DNA of 64,000 bases from Turritopsis dohrnii (Eukaryota > Cnidaria > Hydrozoa > Anthoathecata > Oceaniidae), in assembly GCA_027922465.2 (NCBI GenBank), contig BQMF02000068.1:1178001-1242000 (forward strand). The letters are read 5' to 3'. The translations under genes and the position numbers were made by a program. The notes under the pieces were generated by a model, which saw only the letters and a list, made by a program, of their open reading frames with translations, did no database searches and had not been told where the DNA came from. Each line of letters begins with the position of its first letter. The stretch's first letter is position 1. Below, piece after piece: positions 1 to 10,935 of the stretch.

Positions 1-249
1 ATATGTCTCCAAGATATGTTAATTTTTTTTCTCTATAATACAGATGTTTGAATTTCAAAAAATGGGTATAGATAATAAAAACAACTTTTTTTTGCCAAGA
101 TAGCATTATTTATATATTTGATGTTTTCATTGAAGATGATAAACGGGACGATTAGCTTAACACTGTATTTAACACTGTATTTTAGTTTTTCATAACCTTT
201 GTTTGTGTATAATACATTTTGGAGACAAAAATTTTTTTTTATGTACTGC

Positions 250-365
250 CACCCGCGAAAATTAGTCCACGCAAATTATTTGAAGTTGGGCCATCCGCGA
301 AAATATGTCCCCGCGAAATCGAAAAAAAATTCACCCGCGAAAATATGTCCACGCGAAAATTAATC
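250..365. repeat. CGCGAAAAT short repeats
   Basis: The core CCGCGAAAAT recurs at about 253, 296 and 335, spaced by short segments containing TCCACGC or TCCCCGC. The run is GC-richer than its surroundings. No coding capacity is seen. It looks like a diverged tandem block or the end of an interspersed repeat; its family is not recognised. Confidence 0.5.
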
Positions 366-375
366 TCGTTAAGGT

Positions 376-2317
376 AGGCACATTATGAACAAAAGGGCAA
401 ACAAAAGGGCACTTTCTTTTTAGGAAAAGGGCAACATGAGCTTCATTTCTGTAGGTTAAACCTGTAACCCCCCAATACAAGAGTGATTTTTGAAGTTTTA
501 AAAACACAATAAATTTTAAAAAAAAACAACGTAGAGGGCAGCGTCTGTTTAATGGGTGCGCTTTCAGCCTAGATTAGACCCTGATAATAGGACAAACAAG
601 AGTAATAAAGGAAAGAATAGAAGTTTCAAAAAATCACTGTTTGTTCAAAATATGAAGATGGTTTAAAGGAGGAATGGTCTGTGAAAGAAAAACAAAATTT
701 TAGTTAGGAACATTTGACTGACATCTTCCACTCATTTCCCTCAAAAAATGATGTTCTATTTCATTCATCAACTGTTTTACGACTCAACTGTTTTAGCAAA
801 CTTGATATTAAGTATGGCCTTCGTTATGTTCCATAATGCTGCCATAGATACCATGAGGCTTGTAGTAGAAACAAACATGGAGAATATCTACTACTATTCT
901 ATACTTTTCATCAAGAGATTTGATGGATTCAGGTTTTGGTCAGGGGTACTTTACTACAATTTTTGACTTGAAATAAAAATAGGTAAATAGTTTCTAATTA
1001 CATCCTAGTAAGTAACTTTGGAGTGACTTTCATATTGCGTCGAACTAATTAATCAGTTTCATTTAATACTAAACCAGGCATTTCAATTTTAGTGGATAAG
1101 AAATAGCAATTGGCTGTGTTGATTGGCTATGGACAAAAATGTTTATGAACTTTATTGCACAAAAAAAGAAAGCATCCACAACAACAGACATTTTGTGGTT
1201 AAGATTTAATTATTATGCTTTGTTTAAAAATGTTTACTCGGGCTAATAGTTTGATAAGATATAAAATAACGAGAAGTTTCATAGTGACTTTATTTACTTT
1301 ATGCTTTCTTTACAAATGGTCTACTTTTCAATTATTGCGGACAAAGAAATAGACAAAGAATAACATTAAAAAACATTTTGGAAGACACACTTTTCACAAA
1401 CAGTAACTTTTCTTTCCAAGTTGCTATAAAACTTCTTATTGTCTTTAAGCTATTTTGATATTTCTTACAAAAACAATATATCATCGTTGCATTACACCCA
1501 CATAAATTTTTTGGCGACAAATATTCAGAGTATTTACAAACTCTTAACTTTGTTTTGAAATCACTTCCTATCCTACAAAAGTTATCATTACTTCATGCAT
1601 ATATTTTTTACTAATTGAAATTCTTTATAAAATGAGACTTGCATATACTTCAAATCAATTTCTGTTGATTAAGTTCTCTAAGGTTTACTGGTAATACTGT
1701 ATTTCCTCTAAATGCCAAATCTACAGACAAACATTTGTAATAAACACTCACATGCCACCTAATAAACACTGCATCCTGTGTTCATTACAAAAGAGGCCAA
1801 ACAAGAAAGTTTATCAACATCAACAACTCTCCTATTATATACATCACAATTATGCATTACATAACTCGATATTTTTAAATTTTAAATTGAAACATCAGTG
1901 AAAGGAAAGAAGGAAAGAAACTATATTATTTACCAAATTATCATTGTCATCACAGGATCCCTTTAACTATACAAACAAACACAAGCAATTTCTTGCAAAC
2001 ATCATAAATATCTTATGTTGATTTGGGATTTGCCTGGGATGAAAGTAGTTTTCTAAATTTCCTATTACTTTGGAACGTTTTACCCCCTTTGTTGGTTAAC
2101 GTAAACATCAACCAGTGCAAATCAGTTTAGGACCACACGACCAAAACTTGCGATTGAAAGTGTTTCATACTACTTTATGACACACGACAAGTGCATTCAC
2201 GACTTTTTCTTCTGATTTGAGAATACAAGATTGAGAAATGTATTGTAAAATCGTGAAAGAAGTAATTATCAATCTGATTTAATTCTAACTTAGGACTCTT
2301 TACATTGTGCATTCACG
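376..2317. other. No gene seen (AT-rich)
   Basis: Open frames here are short (60-72 codons), AT-rich in composition and show no family motif or flanking splice signals. If the METAP1 exon to the right belongs to a complete gene, this stretch would be intron, because the remaining exons must lie to the left. No METAP1 catalytic-domain exon was recognised in it. Confidence 0.4.
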
Positions 2318-2323
2318 TTGATA

Positions 2324-3311
2324 CAGGCCTTGTCAGGAGAGGCGTGCGATCGCACTCGCACGCCCCCACACACGCCTGAATTCTTCGAGGCGTGCGGTTG
2401 TTCGCACGCCTGCTTTAACATTTTTTATATGTGGCGTGCGATCGACCGCACGCCTGAAATTTTGTATGTCTGCCTAATCTTTTACAGACAAGAATAAATC
2501 TTTCAATAAGATAACTAGTGGGATCGTCAAAGTATAAGAAACGCAGACAAGCAATCTGTTCACAAACGCATTTGATCGTACATGTAATGTAACAATTATG
2601 AAGGAAAATCGTGCTTTCATAATCTTTGATCTTTTGAGAAAAGAAATGAAAATTCATTCATTATCAAACATCGACTGCACAACTTAAAAAAGTTTCCTCG
2701 ATAACTTTTGAAAAAAATGATCATTCATTTTCATTCATTTTAAGACGTCACGATAGTATTCCCAAAAGCTGTTTTTGAAAATATTTAAGCACGAGAAGAA
2801 AAAATTTTTACGTGCTCCATTCGAAAAAATATCTATAAGCAAAGACAGGTGACAATTTCTGTTTCAATATTGCGAAACATGCTGCAACGTGATGTGATAT
2901 AAATTGATAAACACGTTTTCGAATGTAAATTTCACATTCGACTTTTTTAATAACACATGAAAGAAATTATGTATCTCTTTTCGTCGTGGTCGATAACGTC
3001 ATCAAAAACTTCTTTTCAAGAAGAATAATAAATAGAAAAACTTTTTTCATGAACAAGATTAATAAAAGCCTTTTTGATATACAACTGGTACTTTAAAGTA
3101 AACAAATATTTAAATAAATTCCGCTGCGTCTAGACAGTGCCAGCTGTTTTTTACGTTACAAGAACGAATGTATATAATCTTTTTAAGCTTCGCACTCCAT
3201 CACACACCTGAAAATTAGATGGCGTGCGATGATCGCACGCCATATTTTTGAAGTTTTAAATTCAGGCGTGCGGTAGTCGCACGCCGCCCTTTTTCTTCCT
3301 GACAAGGCCTG
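2324..3311. mobile_element. Nonautonomous DNA transposon with 15-bp TIRs and GGCGTGCG hairpins
   Basis: The ends are perfect 15-bp inverted repeats: CAGGCCTTGTCAGGA at 2324-2338 and its complement at 3297-3311. The flanks carry TTGATA on both sides (2318-2323 and 3312-3317), a 6-bp or, counting an ambiguous G, 7-bp target duplication. Five subterminal hairpins share GGCGTGCG arms: 2341-2364, 2389-2410, 2433-2454, 3221-3241 and 3265-3285. The interior is AT-rich and has no transposase. The superfamily is not certain; a 6-7 bp duplication is uncommon and has been described for Dada-like elements, but that is only a suggestion. Confidence 0.85.
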
Positions 3312-3705
3312 TTGATATAAATAAATTGTCCAGAACAAATTACTTGTGTTTTTTCTATGAAGCCCGAGAATATATAAATAGAATTCATCGAGATACAGAC
3401 GAAGTTCATTGTAGTATTAAAGGCACAAAGGATTGGGAGCACAAAAATTCTCGCGTTTTCGCGACATTTTGTGTATGCAACATTTTGCTGGCGACTTTTA
3501 AATATTTTAACAAAAAATATTTTACGGATTTGCAGCAATTTTTTTTGTTTTTTTTCGTTTCCAGAAAAGTGAACCTTTCTCGTGACTTTTTGTGTTTTCG
3601 TATTCAGATTGAATACAGGATATTCAATCTTGTATTCTACAGGACCTCCAGAAGTGCAAATAATGTATATACTTGTATGTATATATTTTTATAACTGAGG
3701 AGTTT

Positions 3706-3751
3706 TGTCCTGTATAAATATTATTCAATAATAATAATAATAATAATAACT
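3706..3751 (+). mobile_element. 3' tail fragment of a LINE with (TAA)n end
   Basis: CCTGTATAAATATT followed by a run of ATA/TAA triplets. The same 3' signature ends the LINE at 27240-28612 and, on the other strand, the LINE at 57377-59047. Only the extreme 3' end is present here; no RT coding was recognised upstream. Confidence 0.6.
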
Positions 3752-3755
3752 TTGT

Positions 3756-4602
3756 TTCCAGATCCCCAAAATAAGTAGGCAGTGGTGTAACTTGAGGGTT
3801 GCTTAGGGTGTGCAAGCACCACCCTCGGATGTAGTTGGCCTTCTTTTTTAAGCAATTTTTCAAGCGATATACTACCAAACATTTCTAGAACGCTAAGTTT
3901 AAGCTAAGGGGAGGACTGAGAGTATAATTACGAAATACTATGTTCTGGTGAAGCATTAATAACCATTCGTTTGTTTGAATTATTCATTCTGAATGCTTCC
4001 TGAAAATTTATAATTGCAATGTTTTGGTATTATGTTAATGATTTTAATTTATAATCGTTTTGTCAATACGCCACACAATAACGCAATTTAATTTTACGAC
4101 CATTATTGAAACTGATGCTAATGTATCGCTAGAAAAGCGGTATATACTCCTCCACCGAAGATGTAGAAATGTAAGATGTAAAACACCGTGTCAAATTTTC
4201 CCTAGAACTATGTTTCTATGTGGTTGCTATGCTAGATCGTCATCATTCAATCGGATGCATTCAAATAGGAGAGTAAAATAAAATTATTGAGGCAATTCTT
4301 TATAATAAATCACGATTATTTTAGCGACGAATTCTGGTCGAGTGTGGTCCTAACTGCAAATGAAAACATGCAATTAAATCCTAACAGATTTTTATTTTTA
4401 GACAGAATGCAACTGACACCTCTGGAACATAAACAGAAACATAAAAACTAGAAGTAAATTAGAAGTATTGTTATTATATGGCCATTTTTTTAGCTACATC
4501 CATTTTGCGCATTGCATTGCATGCTATCAAAAAACATGCCAATTAGACGATGAAGTCAAAGCGATGATTTTGATAGTTTGAATTGCACTAATAGATTTGT
4601 AC
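3756..4602. other. No gene seen; possible METAP1 intron 1
   Basis: This follows the splice donor of the METAP1 exon on the minus strand. I looked for an acceptor followed by the expected ECFKG...THK-type continuation of the METAP1 zinc-finger region and did not find it. Confidence 0.4.
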
Positions 4603-4722
4603 CTGCTCACAGAAATAACTTCCACCGATATTAAGTTTTATACATGTTGGGCATTGAAGTTTCGCAGGTTTGCTACAACCAGGACTTTCACATGTCTTTG
4701 CATCCACAACTGTATCTGCCAT
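4603..4722 (-). CDS. METAP1: METAP1 first coding exon (methionine aminopeptidase 1)
   Basis: Forty codons run from an ATG at 4722 to a GT splice donor (CAG|GTACAA) at 4602, ending in phase 0. The product has the N-terminal zinc-finger pattern of type-1 methionine aminopeptidases: TCESPGC, then [10 protein letters not shown] and GSYFCEQ, with cysteines in the family spacing. METAP1 removes the initiator methionine co-translationally in the cytosol; this N-terminal finger is associated with ribosome contact, while the metal-binding catalytic domain lies in later exons. Those exons are not recognised in the 4.6 kb to the left, so either the first intron is long and the gene continues outside the window, or this is an isolated exon. 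Homology is clear from the cysteine pattern; completeness of the gene is not. Confidence 0.88.
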
Positions 4723-5536
4723 TTTCAAATCATCCTCACGAATGGTACGTCAATCAAAATCGCAGTGAAAGGAAATATTTTTTTTGTTTACGGAAAATTT
4801 GATGACAAAGTTGTGGCCACCAAGGATTAACCATGGCTAAACTGAGTCTTTTCCATCCATGCAAGGAATCAGTCTTTCCATTTTATTTTAATGGATATGG
4901 AGAGCGCAACCTAAAATTGCATGTGATACTGTTAAAATTATGTCAAAATGTCAAGCGCAGATCCTAGGATTTTTGAAAGGAAATGTCGCGAAGAATGCGA
5001 CTAAAATTAATTGTGCGTGAACCACACCCAAATGAGGTATGGGCCATATTGAACAATTAAAGGTCCTAAAATGCAATAGATTCATATGTTGAGATAATAT
5101 CAAGGCTGTCGGCATGTCAACAGCATGTGTGCTGCTAGGCTCTTGGGGAAGAGTATTCACGTGGTGTTGGATCGCACATTTGAACTTGAAGAAAGATTTC
5201 ATTTCATTCATGACTCACAGATTCGGAATGGCTCCCTTTTTGGATGAGTTGATTTCACGACATTTCCCTATTTCTCAAATTGTAATAATGGCGGCGAGAG
5301 AGAGTAGGTGTGTTCTGAAGTGTTCTGAAGTGAAAAGCTTTAGACGAAGAAATTTCGATCGTGTACGTTGATATTTTGAGGTTTACAACACATATCGTTG
5401 AATTTACATCTTGAAAAGAATTTCACTTGAAATTTCTGGCTGGAGAGCGTGTTTCTGGATGGTTTTATACAGCTAAAAAATTTTTGTGATGTGATTTATA
5501 CACATTGAATAACTCGCACAAAACTTTCACACGATC
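4723..5536. other. Region between METAP1 exon and retroelement; no gene assigned
   Basis: This probably holds the METAP1 promoter/5' leader (minus strand) and the 5' leader of the plus-strand retroelement. Open frames of about 85 codons exist on both strands but overlap each other and match nothing recognised. The 5' boundary of the retroelement could not be placed. Confidence 0.35.
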
Positions 5537-8500
5537 ATGGTTTTTACATGCGAAATTTGTGAAAGAGGTTTTGAATCTCTAAGGGGACATAACAGACATT
5601 ATACTACTTGCAAACGTAAAAGAAGTGTATTTATAAGACGATTTCAATCTGTTAATGACGCAAATACAGAGATGCAGGACGATCAGGAAATATCGAGAAT
5701 TGAAACCGCTCGCATACTTGAGGCTGAGACTTTGCCCGTACAGAACATTATTGAACCTCAACCAAACCTTCCGTCGTTTATGATATGTGGTAACGTTCCT
5801 TCTACAACAGTGGTAAATAATATAAGAGGTGAAAGGTTCCAGAAATTAATATCCTCGGCTTATGAACAAACGCTAACTTGGAGAAAAAATCTTTTTATGC
5901 TTCCTACCGGAAACGCTGCAAAATCTTTCGTTAGAGAACTAGCTTTTTGGTTAGACCAGTTTAACAGAGGAACAAAGTTGGAAAAAATTGCTTTAAAAGT
6001 CTTTATGCTTCTTCCTAACCTGCTGATGCAAAAACCAAGTCCCAACAGCAAAGCAAAAGAACACGCAGAAAAACTTACAGTACGGATGAAAATGTGGAAA
6101 GAAGGCGAAATAGATACACTATTACAAGAAGGAACTTTTATACAACGTCGACTAAGTAAAAGCAAGGGACGTAATAATGATGATGTGTCCAGAGTATTCG
6201 CCAAATTAATGATGGAAGGAAAGGTTACCGCAGCTATCAAGTTTCTTTCTTCTAACAGTGATTCCGGGGTGCACGAAATGAACAACCAAGTATTAGAAGC
6301 ACTTAGACAGAAGCACCCTGATCCTGCTCCGATAGCAGAAGATATTCTATTAAACGGACCAATTCATCAAATACATCCATCGTATTTTGACAAAATAGAC
6401 GAGGATCTGATCAGAATTGCAGCAAAACAGACAAAAGGAGCAGCTGGACCATCACGTTTGGACGCAGATCAGTTTAAAAACATTCTTGCAACCAATAAAT
6501 ACAAGCAAGAAGGAAAAGAACTGAGAGAACAAATAGCCAAACTTGCGAAAAAATTAACTACAACCATCGTCGACCCCTCATCCATAGACGCTTTAGTAGC
6601 ATGTAATCTTATACCCCTCAACAAAAACCCTGGGGTCCGCCCCATTGGTGTTGGCGAAACATTGCGCAGAATTATCGGAAAGACCATTGGATGGGTACTA
6701 AAAGCCGATATTCAAGATGCAGCAGGACCTTTGCAAGTCTGTTCTGGTATTGAAGGAGGCGCTGAAGCAGCCATTCACGCCATGAGACGAATCTTTGAGG
6801 AAGTAGAATGTGAAGCGGTTATTCTTGTGGATGCAGAGAACGCATTCAATTCGTTAAATCGCAAAGTAGCTCTTCACAACATACGGATTATATGTCCACA
6901 GTTTTCAACCATCCTAATAAATACGTATCGGTTGCCATCCAGATTAATTATTGGAAAAGGATTAGAGTTGTTATCTCAAGAAGGAACTACGCAAAGCGAC
7001 AACCTCGCAATGTCGTTTTATGCTCTTAGCACGATACTTTTACAACAGCATCTTCCACATATTCCATCTGTCAAACAGGTATGGCTCGCAGATGATGCCA
7101 CAGGAGCAGGAACTATTGAAAATCTTAAAGTATGGTGGGATTTAGTTATCGCTGAAGGAAGAAAAGTAGGATATAATGTTAATGAGGTTAAGTCATGGAT
7201 AATTATTAAAGATAAGAACAACACTGAAAAAGCGAAAACTATATTTTGTGGTTCATCGATTAAATTCACCACCGCTGGTCATCGTCATTTAGGAGCATGT
7301 ATTGGAAGTGCTGAGTTTAAACAGGAGTATGTTACCGAAAAAATTAACGAATGGAGTAGTCAACTGAAAAAACTGTCCGATATTGCAATTTCCGAACCAC
7401 AAGCAGCATATGCCGCTTATACGCATGGACAAATTCACAAGTTTAACTATTTTTTAAGGACAATTCCAGGAATGGAAAACTTCGTTGAACCATTAGACGA
7501 TATAATATATGAACAGTTACTACCAGCTATTATCGGTTCTACCATAACAGATGCGGAGAGGCAGTTATTCAAACTTCCCGTCAAAGATGGTGGACTTGGT
7601 ATTCCGATTCTGTCAGAAAAATCAGTAACTGACTTCCAATCTTCTGTTATCATCACCGCCCCACTTACCGATGTCATTATAAATCAAGAGCATAACATTC
7701 CATACAAAGAGACTGTCAGAGAAATCCGAAACAAACGTGCTCAGGAAATATCGGAGAAGAACAAGACTCAACGCGACCTAATTGATAACCAGTTAAACAA
7801 AGAGGATAAGCGTGCTGTAGAACAAAGCCGTGAGAAAGGTGCATCCAGTTGGCTGACGGTTCTGCCCTTGAAGGAGCATGGATTCACCTTAAATAAAGAG
7901 GAGTTTCGAGATGCAGTAGCATTGAGATTCAATCGTGATATCAAAAATCTCCCAACGAAGTGCCCATGTGGAAGCAAATTCGATGTCAACCACGCTATGA
8001 ATTGCAAAAAAGGGGGCTTCGTTTCCATCCGCCACGATAATGTTAGAAATTTTGAAGCAAACTTATTGAACAAAGTTTGTAAAGATGTGGAGATTGAACC
8101 CAAGCTTCAACCCGTAAACAATGATGAAGCCAGGCTTGATGTACGAGCCAGGGGTTTTTGGAGACAGGGACAATCAGCCTATTTCGATGTTCGATTCACA
8201 AATACAAACTGTCAGTCTCAAGTAAACACTCCCGTCAACAAAATATACGAAAAGCACGAGGCTGAGAAGAAACGAAAATATAATGACAGAGTTTTGAATA
8301 ATGAACACGGCTCATTCACTCCTCTTGTTTTTTCTATCAACGGAGGAATGGGCCAGGAATGCCTTACTTATCACAAACATCTTGCAGAGCGCATTGCAGA
8401 CAAGACAGGACAGAGGTATGATCATATAATGACCTGGATCAGGTGCAAACTGTCCTTTGTCATTATGAGATCTGCTCTGCTCTGCCTTAGGGGCAGCCGT

Positions 8501-8566
8501 TCCCTCAAGATAAATTGTGAAAGTGTGGATGACTTTACTATGGCTGTGGAGGAAGCTAGGCTTTGA
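5537..8566 (+). CDS. Non-LTR retrotransposon polyprotein (C2H2 finger, RT, restriction-like endonuclease)
   Basis: An intact 1009-residue frame. It begins with one C2H2 finger (CEICERGF...H...H then C, residues about 5-28), as in R2-type elements. RT motifs follow: PGVRPIGVGE (about 365), motif A ILVDAENAFNS (about 429-439), motif B EGTTQSDNLA, catalytic LADDAT (about 517-522) and RHLGA. A Cys-His knuckle (CPCG...H...C, about 811-825) precedes an endonuclease-like block with DVRARGF, YFDVRF and EKKRKY. This order (finger, RT, CCHC, PD-(D/E)XK-like nuclease) is that of target-primed elements lacking an AP endonuclease. The frame has no break, so the copy may be young. The 3' UTR is nearly absent: two bases after the stop a T run begins. 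A damaged relative lies at 56305-57376. The exact clade is not assigned. Confidence 0.85.
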   Translation: MVFTCEICERGFESLRGHNRHYTTCKRKRSVFIRRFQSVNDANTEMQDDQEISRIETARILEAETLPVQNIIEPQPNLPSFMICGNVPSTTVVNNIRGERFQKLISSAYEQTLTWRKNLFMLPTGNAAKSFVRELAFWLDQFNRGTKLEKIALKVFMLLPNLLMQKPSPNSKAKEHAEKLTVRMKMWKEGEIDTLLQEGTFIQRRLSKSKGRNNDDVSRVFAKLMMEGKVTAAIKFLSSNSDSGVHEMNNQVLEALRQKHPDPAPIAEDILLNGPIHQIHPSYFDKIDEDLIRIAAKQTKGAAGPSRLDADQFKNILATNKYKQEGKELREQIAKLAKKLTTTIVDPSSIDALVACNLIPLNKNPGVRPIGVGETLRRIIGKTIGWVLKADIQDAAGPLQVCSGIEGGAEAAIHAMRRIFEEVECEAVILVDAENAFNSLNRKVALHNIRIICPQFSTILINTYRLPSRLIIGKGLELLSQEGTTQSDNLAMSFYALSTILLQQHLPHIPSVKQVWLADDATGAGTIENLKVWWDLVIAEGRKVGYNVNEVKSWIIIKDKNNTEKAKTIFCGSSIKFTTAGHRHLGACIGSAEFKQEYVTEKINEWSSQLKKLSDIAISEPQAAYAAYTHGQIHKFNYFLRTIPGMENFVEPLDDIIYEQLLPAIIGSTITDAERQLFKLPVKDGGLGIPILSEKSVTDFQSSVIITAPLTDVIINQEHNIPYKETVREIRNKRAQEISEKNKTQRDLIDNQLNKEDKRAVEQSREKGASSWLTVLPLKEHGFTLNKEEFRDAVALRFNRDIKNLPTKCPCGSKFDVNHAMNCKKGGFVSIRHDNVRNFEANLLNKVCKDVEIEPKLQPVNNDEARLDVRARGFWRQGQSAYFDVRFTNTNCQSQVNTPVNKIYEKHEAEKKRKYNDRVLNNEHGSFTPLVFSINGGMGQECLTYHKHLAERIADKTGQRYDHIMTWIRCKLSFVIMRSALLCLRGSRSLKINCESVDDFTMAVEEARL

Positions 8567-8568
<2 letters not shown>

Positions 8569-8607
<39 letters not shown>
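8569..8607 (+). repeat. 39-base T run at the 3' end of the retroelement
   Basis: Thirty-nine uninterrupted T residues directly after TGA-AG. On the coding strand of a retroelement an A tail would be expected, so this is unusual. The copy at 56305-57376 also ends GAAG then T(10). Confidence 0.8.
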
Positions 8608-8608
<1 letters not shown>

Positions 8609-9069
8609 TATGTAAATTATTATAAATATTTTATAGATTTTAAATTTTAACATATTTTACTTTATGAAATATAAACCTTTTATTGTACGATCATTAATAT
8701 AGTCAAATATAGTTTGTAATTGTTTCCCTATTTCATTCTGTGGAGCCAGCGCACTTTGCCGACCTCACTTATTTTTACCGAGCTTTCAGCCCGGCGAGGC
8801 GGGCTGCCCGCCTCTCCATCATATGAATGAGATCATATACAGCCACAAGTGGTGTATTGTTTATGCATATGTGCTGTTCTGGAATGTTTCAACATTTCAT
8901 CATTTCCTACCGATTCGCATCTTGGTAGGTAATTTTAATGCTCTTTTCACACTTTTCTGTTGATTTTGGTCTGGTGGGAACTAAACTGAACTTTTTCAGT
9001 GTGTACACAGGGTATTAACATGTAATTGATCAGATATAAACTTCCGAAAACCATCTGCTGTTTAGAGAA
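8608..9069. other. No gene; GC-rich palindrome at 8796-8814
   Basis: AT-rich flank of the retroelement. It contains GAGGCGGGC-T-GCCCGCCTC (8796-8814), a perfect 9-bp inverted repeat around a single T, inside a locally GC-rich patch. Probably the end of an interspersed repeat; no coding sequence seen. Confidence 0.45.
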
Positions 9070-9071
9070 TA

Positions 9072-9485
9072 GGGACCTTATGAAACTACGACGGCAACGT
9101 GGACACGACGACGTACAAGATATTCATCTTCAATGAATCACAAAGGAGCAGAAACTATACACTTGGGTTAAGAAGTTTATTTATAATGCCTTTGAAGTTT
9201 GTTTTTTGAACTTTGAGACACAGAATCATGAAGGAGGAGCCAAGGAAAATTTATCGGAAGTACTGCTATTCTCACGTCTTCGTTTTCAGTACGACTTCAA
9301 AATATTACTTTTCACGTCGTGTGTAGAACGTGCAAATCTAATAATGATATTAGTATGATTAAAAACATTTCCCAATAGTATAGCGTGAAATGACTTCCAT
9401 TCTAAAGCAAATCTATGGAGTAAAGTGAATCTTTTGTTTGCCTCACGTCGTCGTCCACGTTGCCGTCGTAGTTTCGTAAGGTCCC
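9072..9485. mobile_element. MITE, 414 bp, about 41-bp TIRs, TA duplication
   Basis: GGGACCTTATGAAACTACGA at the left is matched by its complement at the right (a single T/C difference early in the arm); the arms continue through ACGGCAACGTGGAC to about 9112 and from about 9445. TA lies on both sides (9070-9071 and 9486-9487). No transposase is encoded. TA duplication points to the Tc1/mariner or pogo supergroup. Confidence 0.85.
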
Positions 9486-9487
9486 TA

Positions 9488-10211
9488 ATGTAATAACAAT
9501 GAAAAGATTTGTTTATTTACTTATTTGGGTTGCTACACAATGTTAACAACTCGACATCTCATAATAGAGTTACACGTCAACGTCACAGAGGAGATTGACA
9601 ATACATCGTATCAAAAGAAATATTCGAGAGCATTAAACTATTGACGCATATAAAGAGAAGGACTTATAACATCTATTCAAATAAAGCTTGTTGTATTTTT
9701 AAGCTTCTATGATCACAAATACACGAACGTGAAAGAAACACTGACGACAAAAACTGCACTATTATAATGCTTCATATTTAACATTTTATTTCATTTAGAG
9801 AAATGATAAGGTTCTTCTTTTCAATGTAACACATTTCCTTCTCCTTTTATGATGACAACGAGCACATCGAGAAGGCCTGTGGGTGTTGTAGGTTGTAGAA
9901 AAGGTTCCAAAAATAAGAACAGGTTTGATTTTACTGATAAAACTCATATTCCCGTGATTTTTGACCTGTCGCCAAACTAAAATTGTTTGTAAATAAAACA
10001 TAAATAAAAAGTGATGAAAAGTCCACGTGTGAACAAAGCCTACGGTCTAAAAGTCGAAGTTTCGTTTCTCCACAAAATCATGGTGTCATATAGTATGACT
10101 ACATGTCTAAATATAGCAAAAGAATTCTTTAAGTTTCGATTCTTGATGTTGTTGATGTTTTGATGTTTCTAAGTTTCGTTTCTCCAAAATATTGGTCATC
10201 ATATGACTACG
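9488..10211. other. No gene seen
   Basis: AT-rich. The only frame of note is 68 codons on the minus strand at 9795-10001, without motif or splice context. Confidence 0.4.
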
Positions 10212-10295
10212 TCAACCTCGTTCCCAGGGCTTCTTGCCTTTTTGATATACGGACGACGGCATCAAAAAGGCAAGAAGCCCTGGGAACGAGGTTGA
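10212..10295. mobile_element. Foldback MITE (perfect hairpin), copy 1
   Basis: Two 35-nt arms (10212-10246 and 10261-10295) are perfect inverted repeats around a 14-nt loop. The core AGGGCTTCTTGCCTTTTTGA is shared with the hairpin at 33260-33351. No clean target duplication is seen at this copy. Confidence 0.8.
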
Positions 10296-10931
10296 TGACT
10301 GCAATTATAGCAAAAGAATTCTTGAAGTTTCGATTCTTGGTGCTGTTGATGTTTTGATGTAAACATGGAATCACGCATACAGTTAATCTAACAAGATCCG
10401 ATCATTAAAGTTTGTGGTCAAAACTTTGTTATTTACGTCTGTAATAAACGAGCAAAACTGTTGTTATTGCCTCGTGATTTTGATGCTGGATAAACATGAA
10501 CCACGTGATATAATTGAAACAAAAGCATATTGTCTGCTAAACCAATGATTTTTTCAAATATATAATTATGTCAAATTTGCATGCAAGGGGTGGATATGAA
10601 ATTTGATTATTTCCTGACTGCGAGTTCAGTCGTTTAGAAGCCATCGTCGTTGTGCGTGTTTGTTTACGTGAGTAGAGAAATCATTATAATCAGCGTTTTA
10701 TAGATCGTTCTTTCGAAAGAAACAGGAAGAGAACAGGTAATCGAATTCGTATCTTTTGTATTTACGAGTACACGCTTTTTTTTATAAGCAACATGTTTTA
10801 AACATTACCAGTAAATCTTAGATGAATCCATGAAGAATAATGTGAGAACACTTATAAAAGTATTCGAACAAATGAGGCTAAGCCTGAACCTTAACCTCAC
10901 TAACCCAGACACATTTCACAAGGTTTACACC
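10296..10931. other. No gene seen
   Basis: Intergenic, AT-rich, lying between the foldback element and the piggyBac remnant. No supported open frame or repeat. Confidence 0.4.
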
Positions 10932-10935
10932 TTAA

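Noticed and set aside
748..966. 72-codon frame, plus strand
   Set aside because: AT-rich composition, no motif, no splice context or neighbours.
4951..5211. 86-codon minus-strand frame and overlapping 85-codon plus-strand frame (5114-5371)
   Set aside because: They overlap on opposite strands, no family resemblance, no splice or start context.
8312..8653. 113-codon minus-strand frame beginning with a lysine run
   Set aside because: Antisense of the retroelement C-terminus; the lysines are just the T run read backwards.
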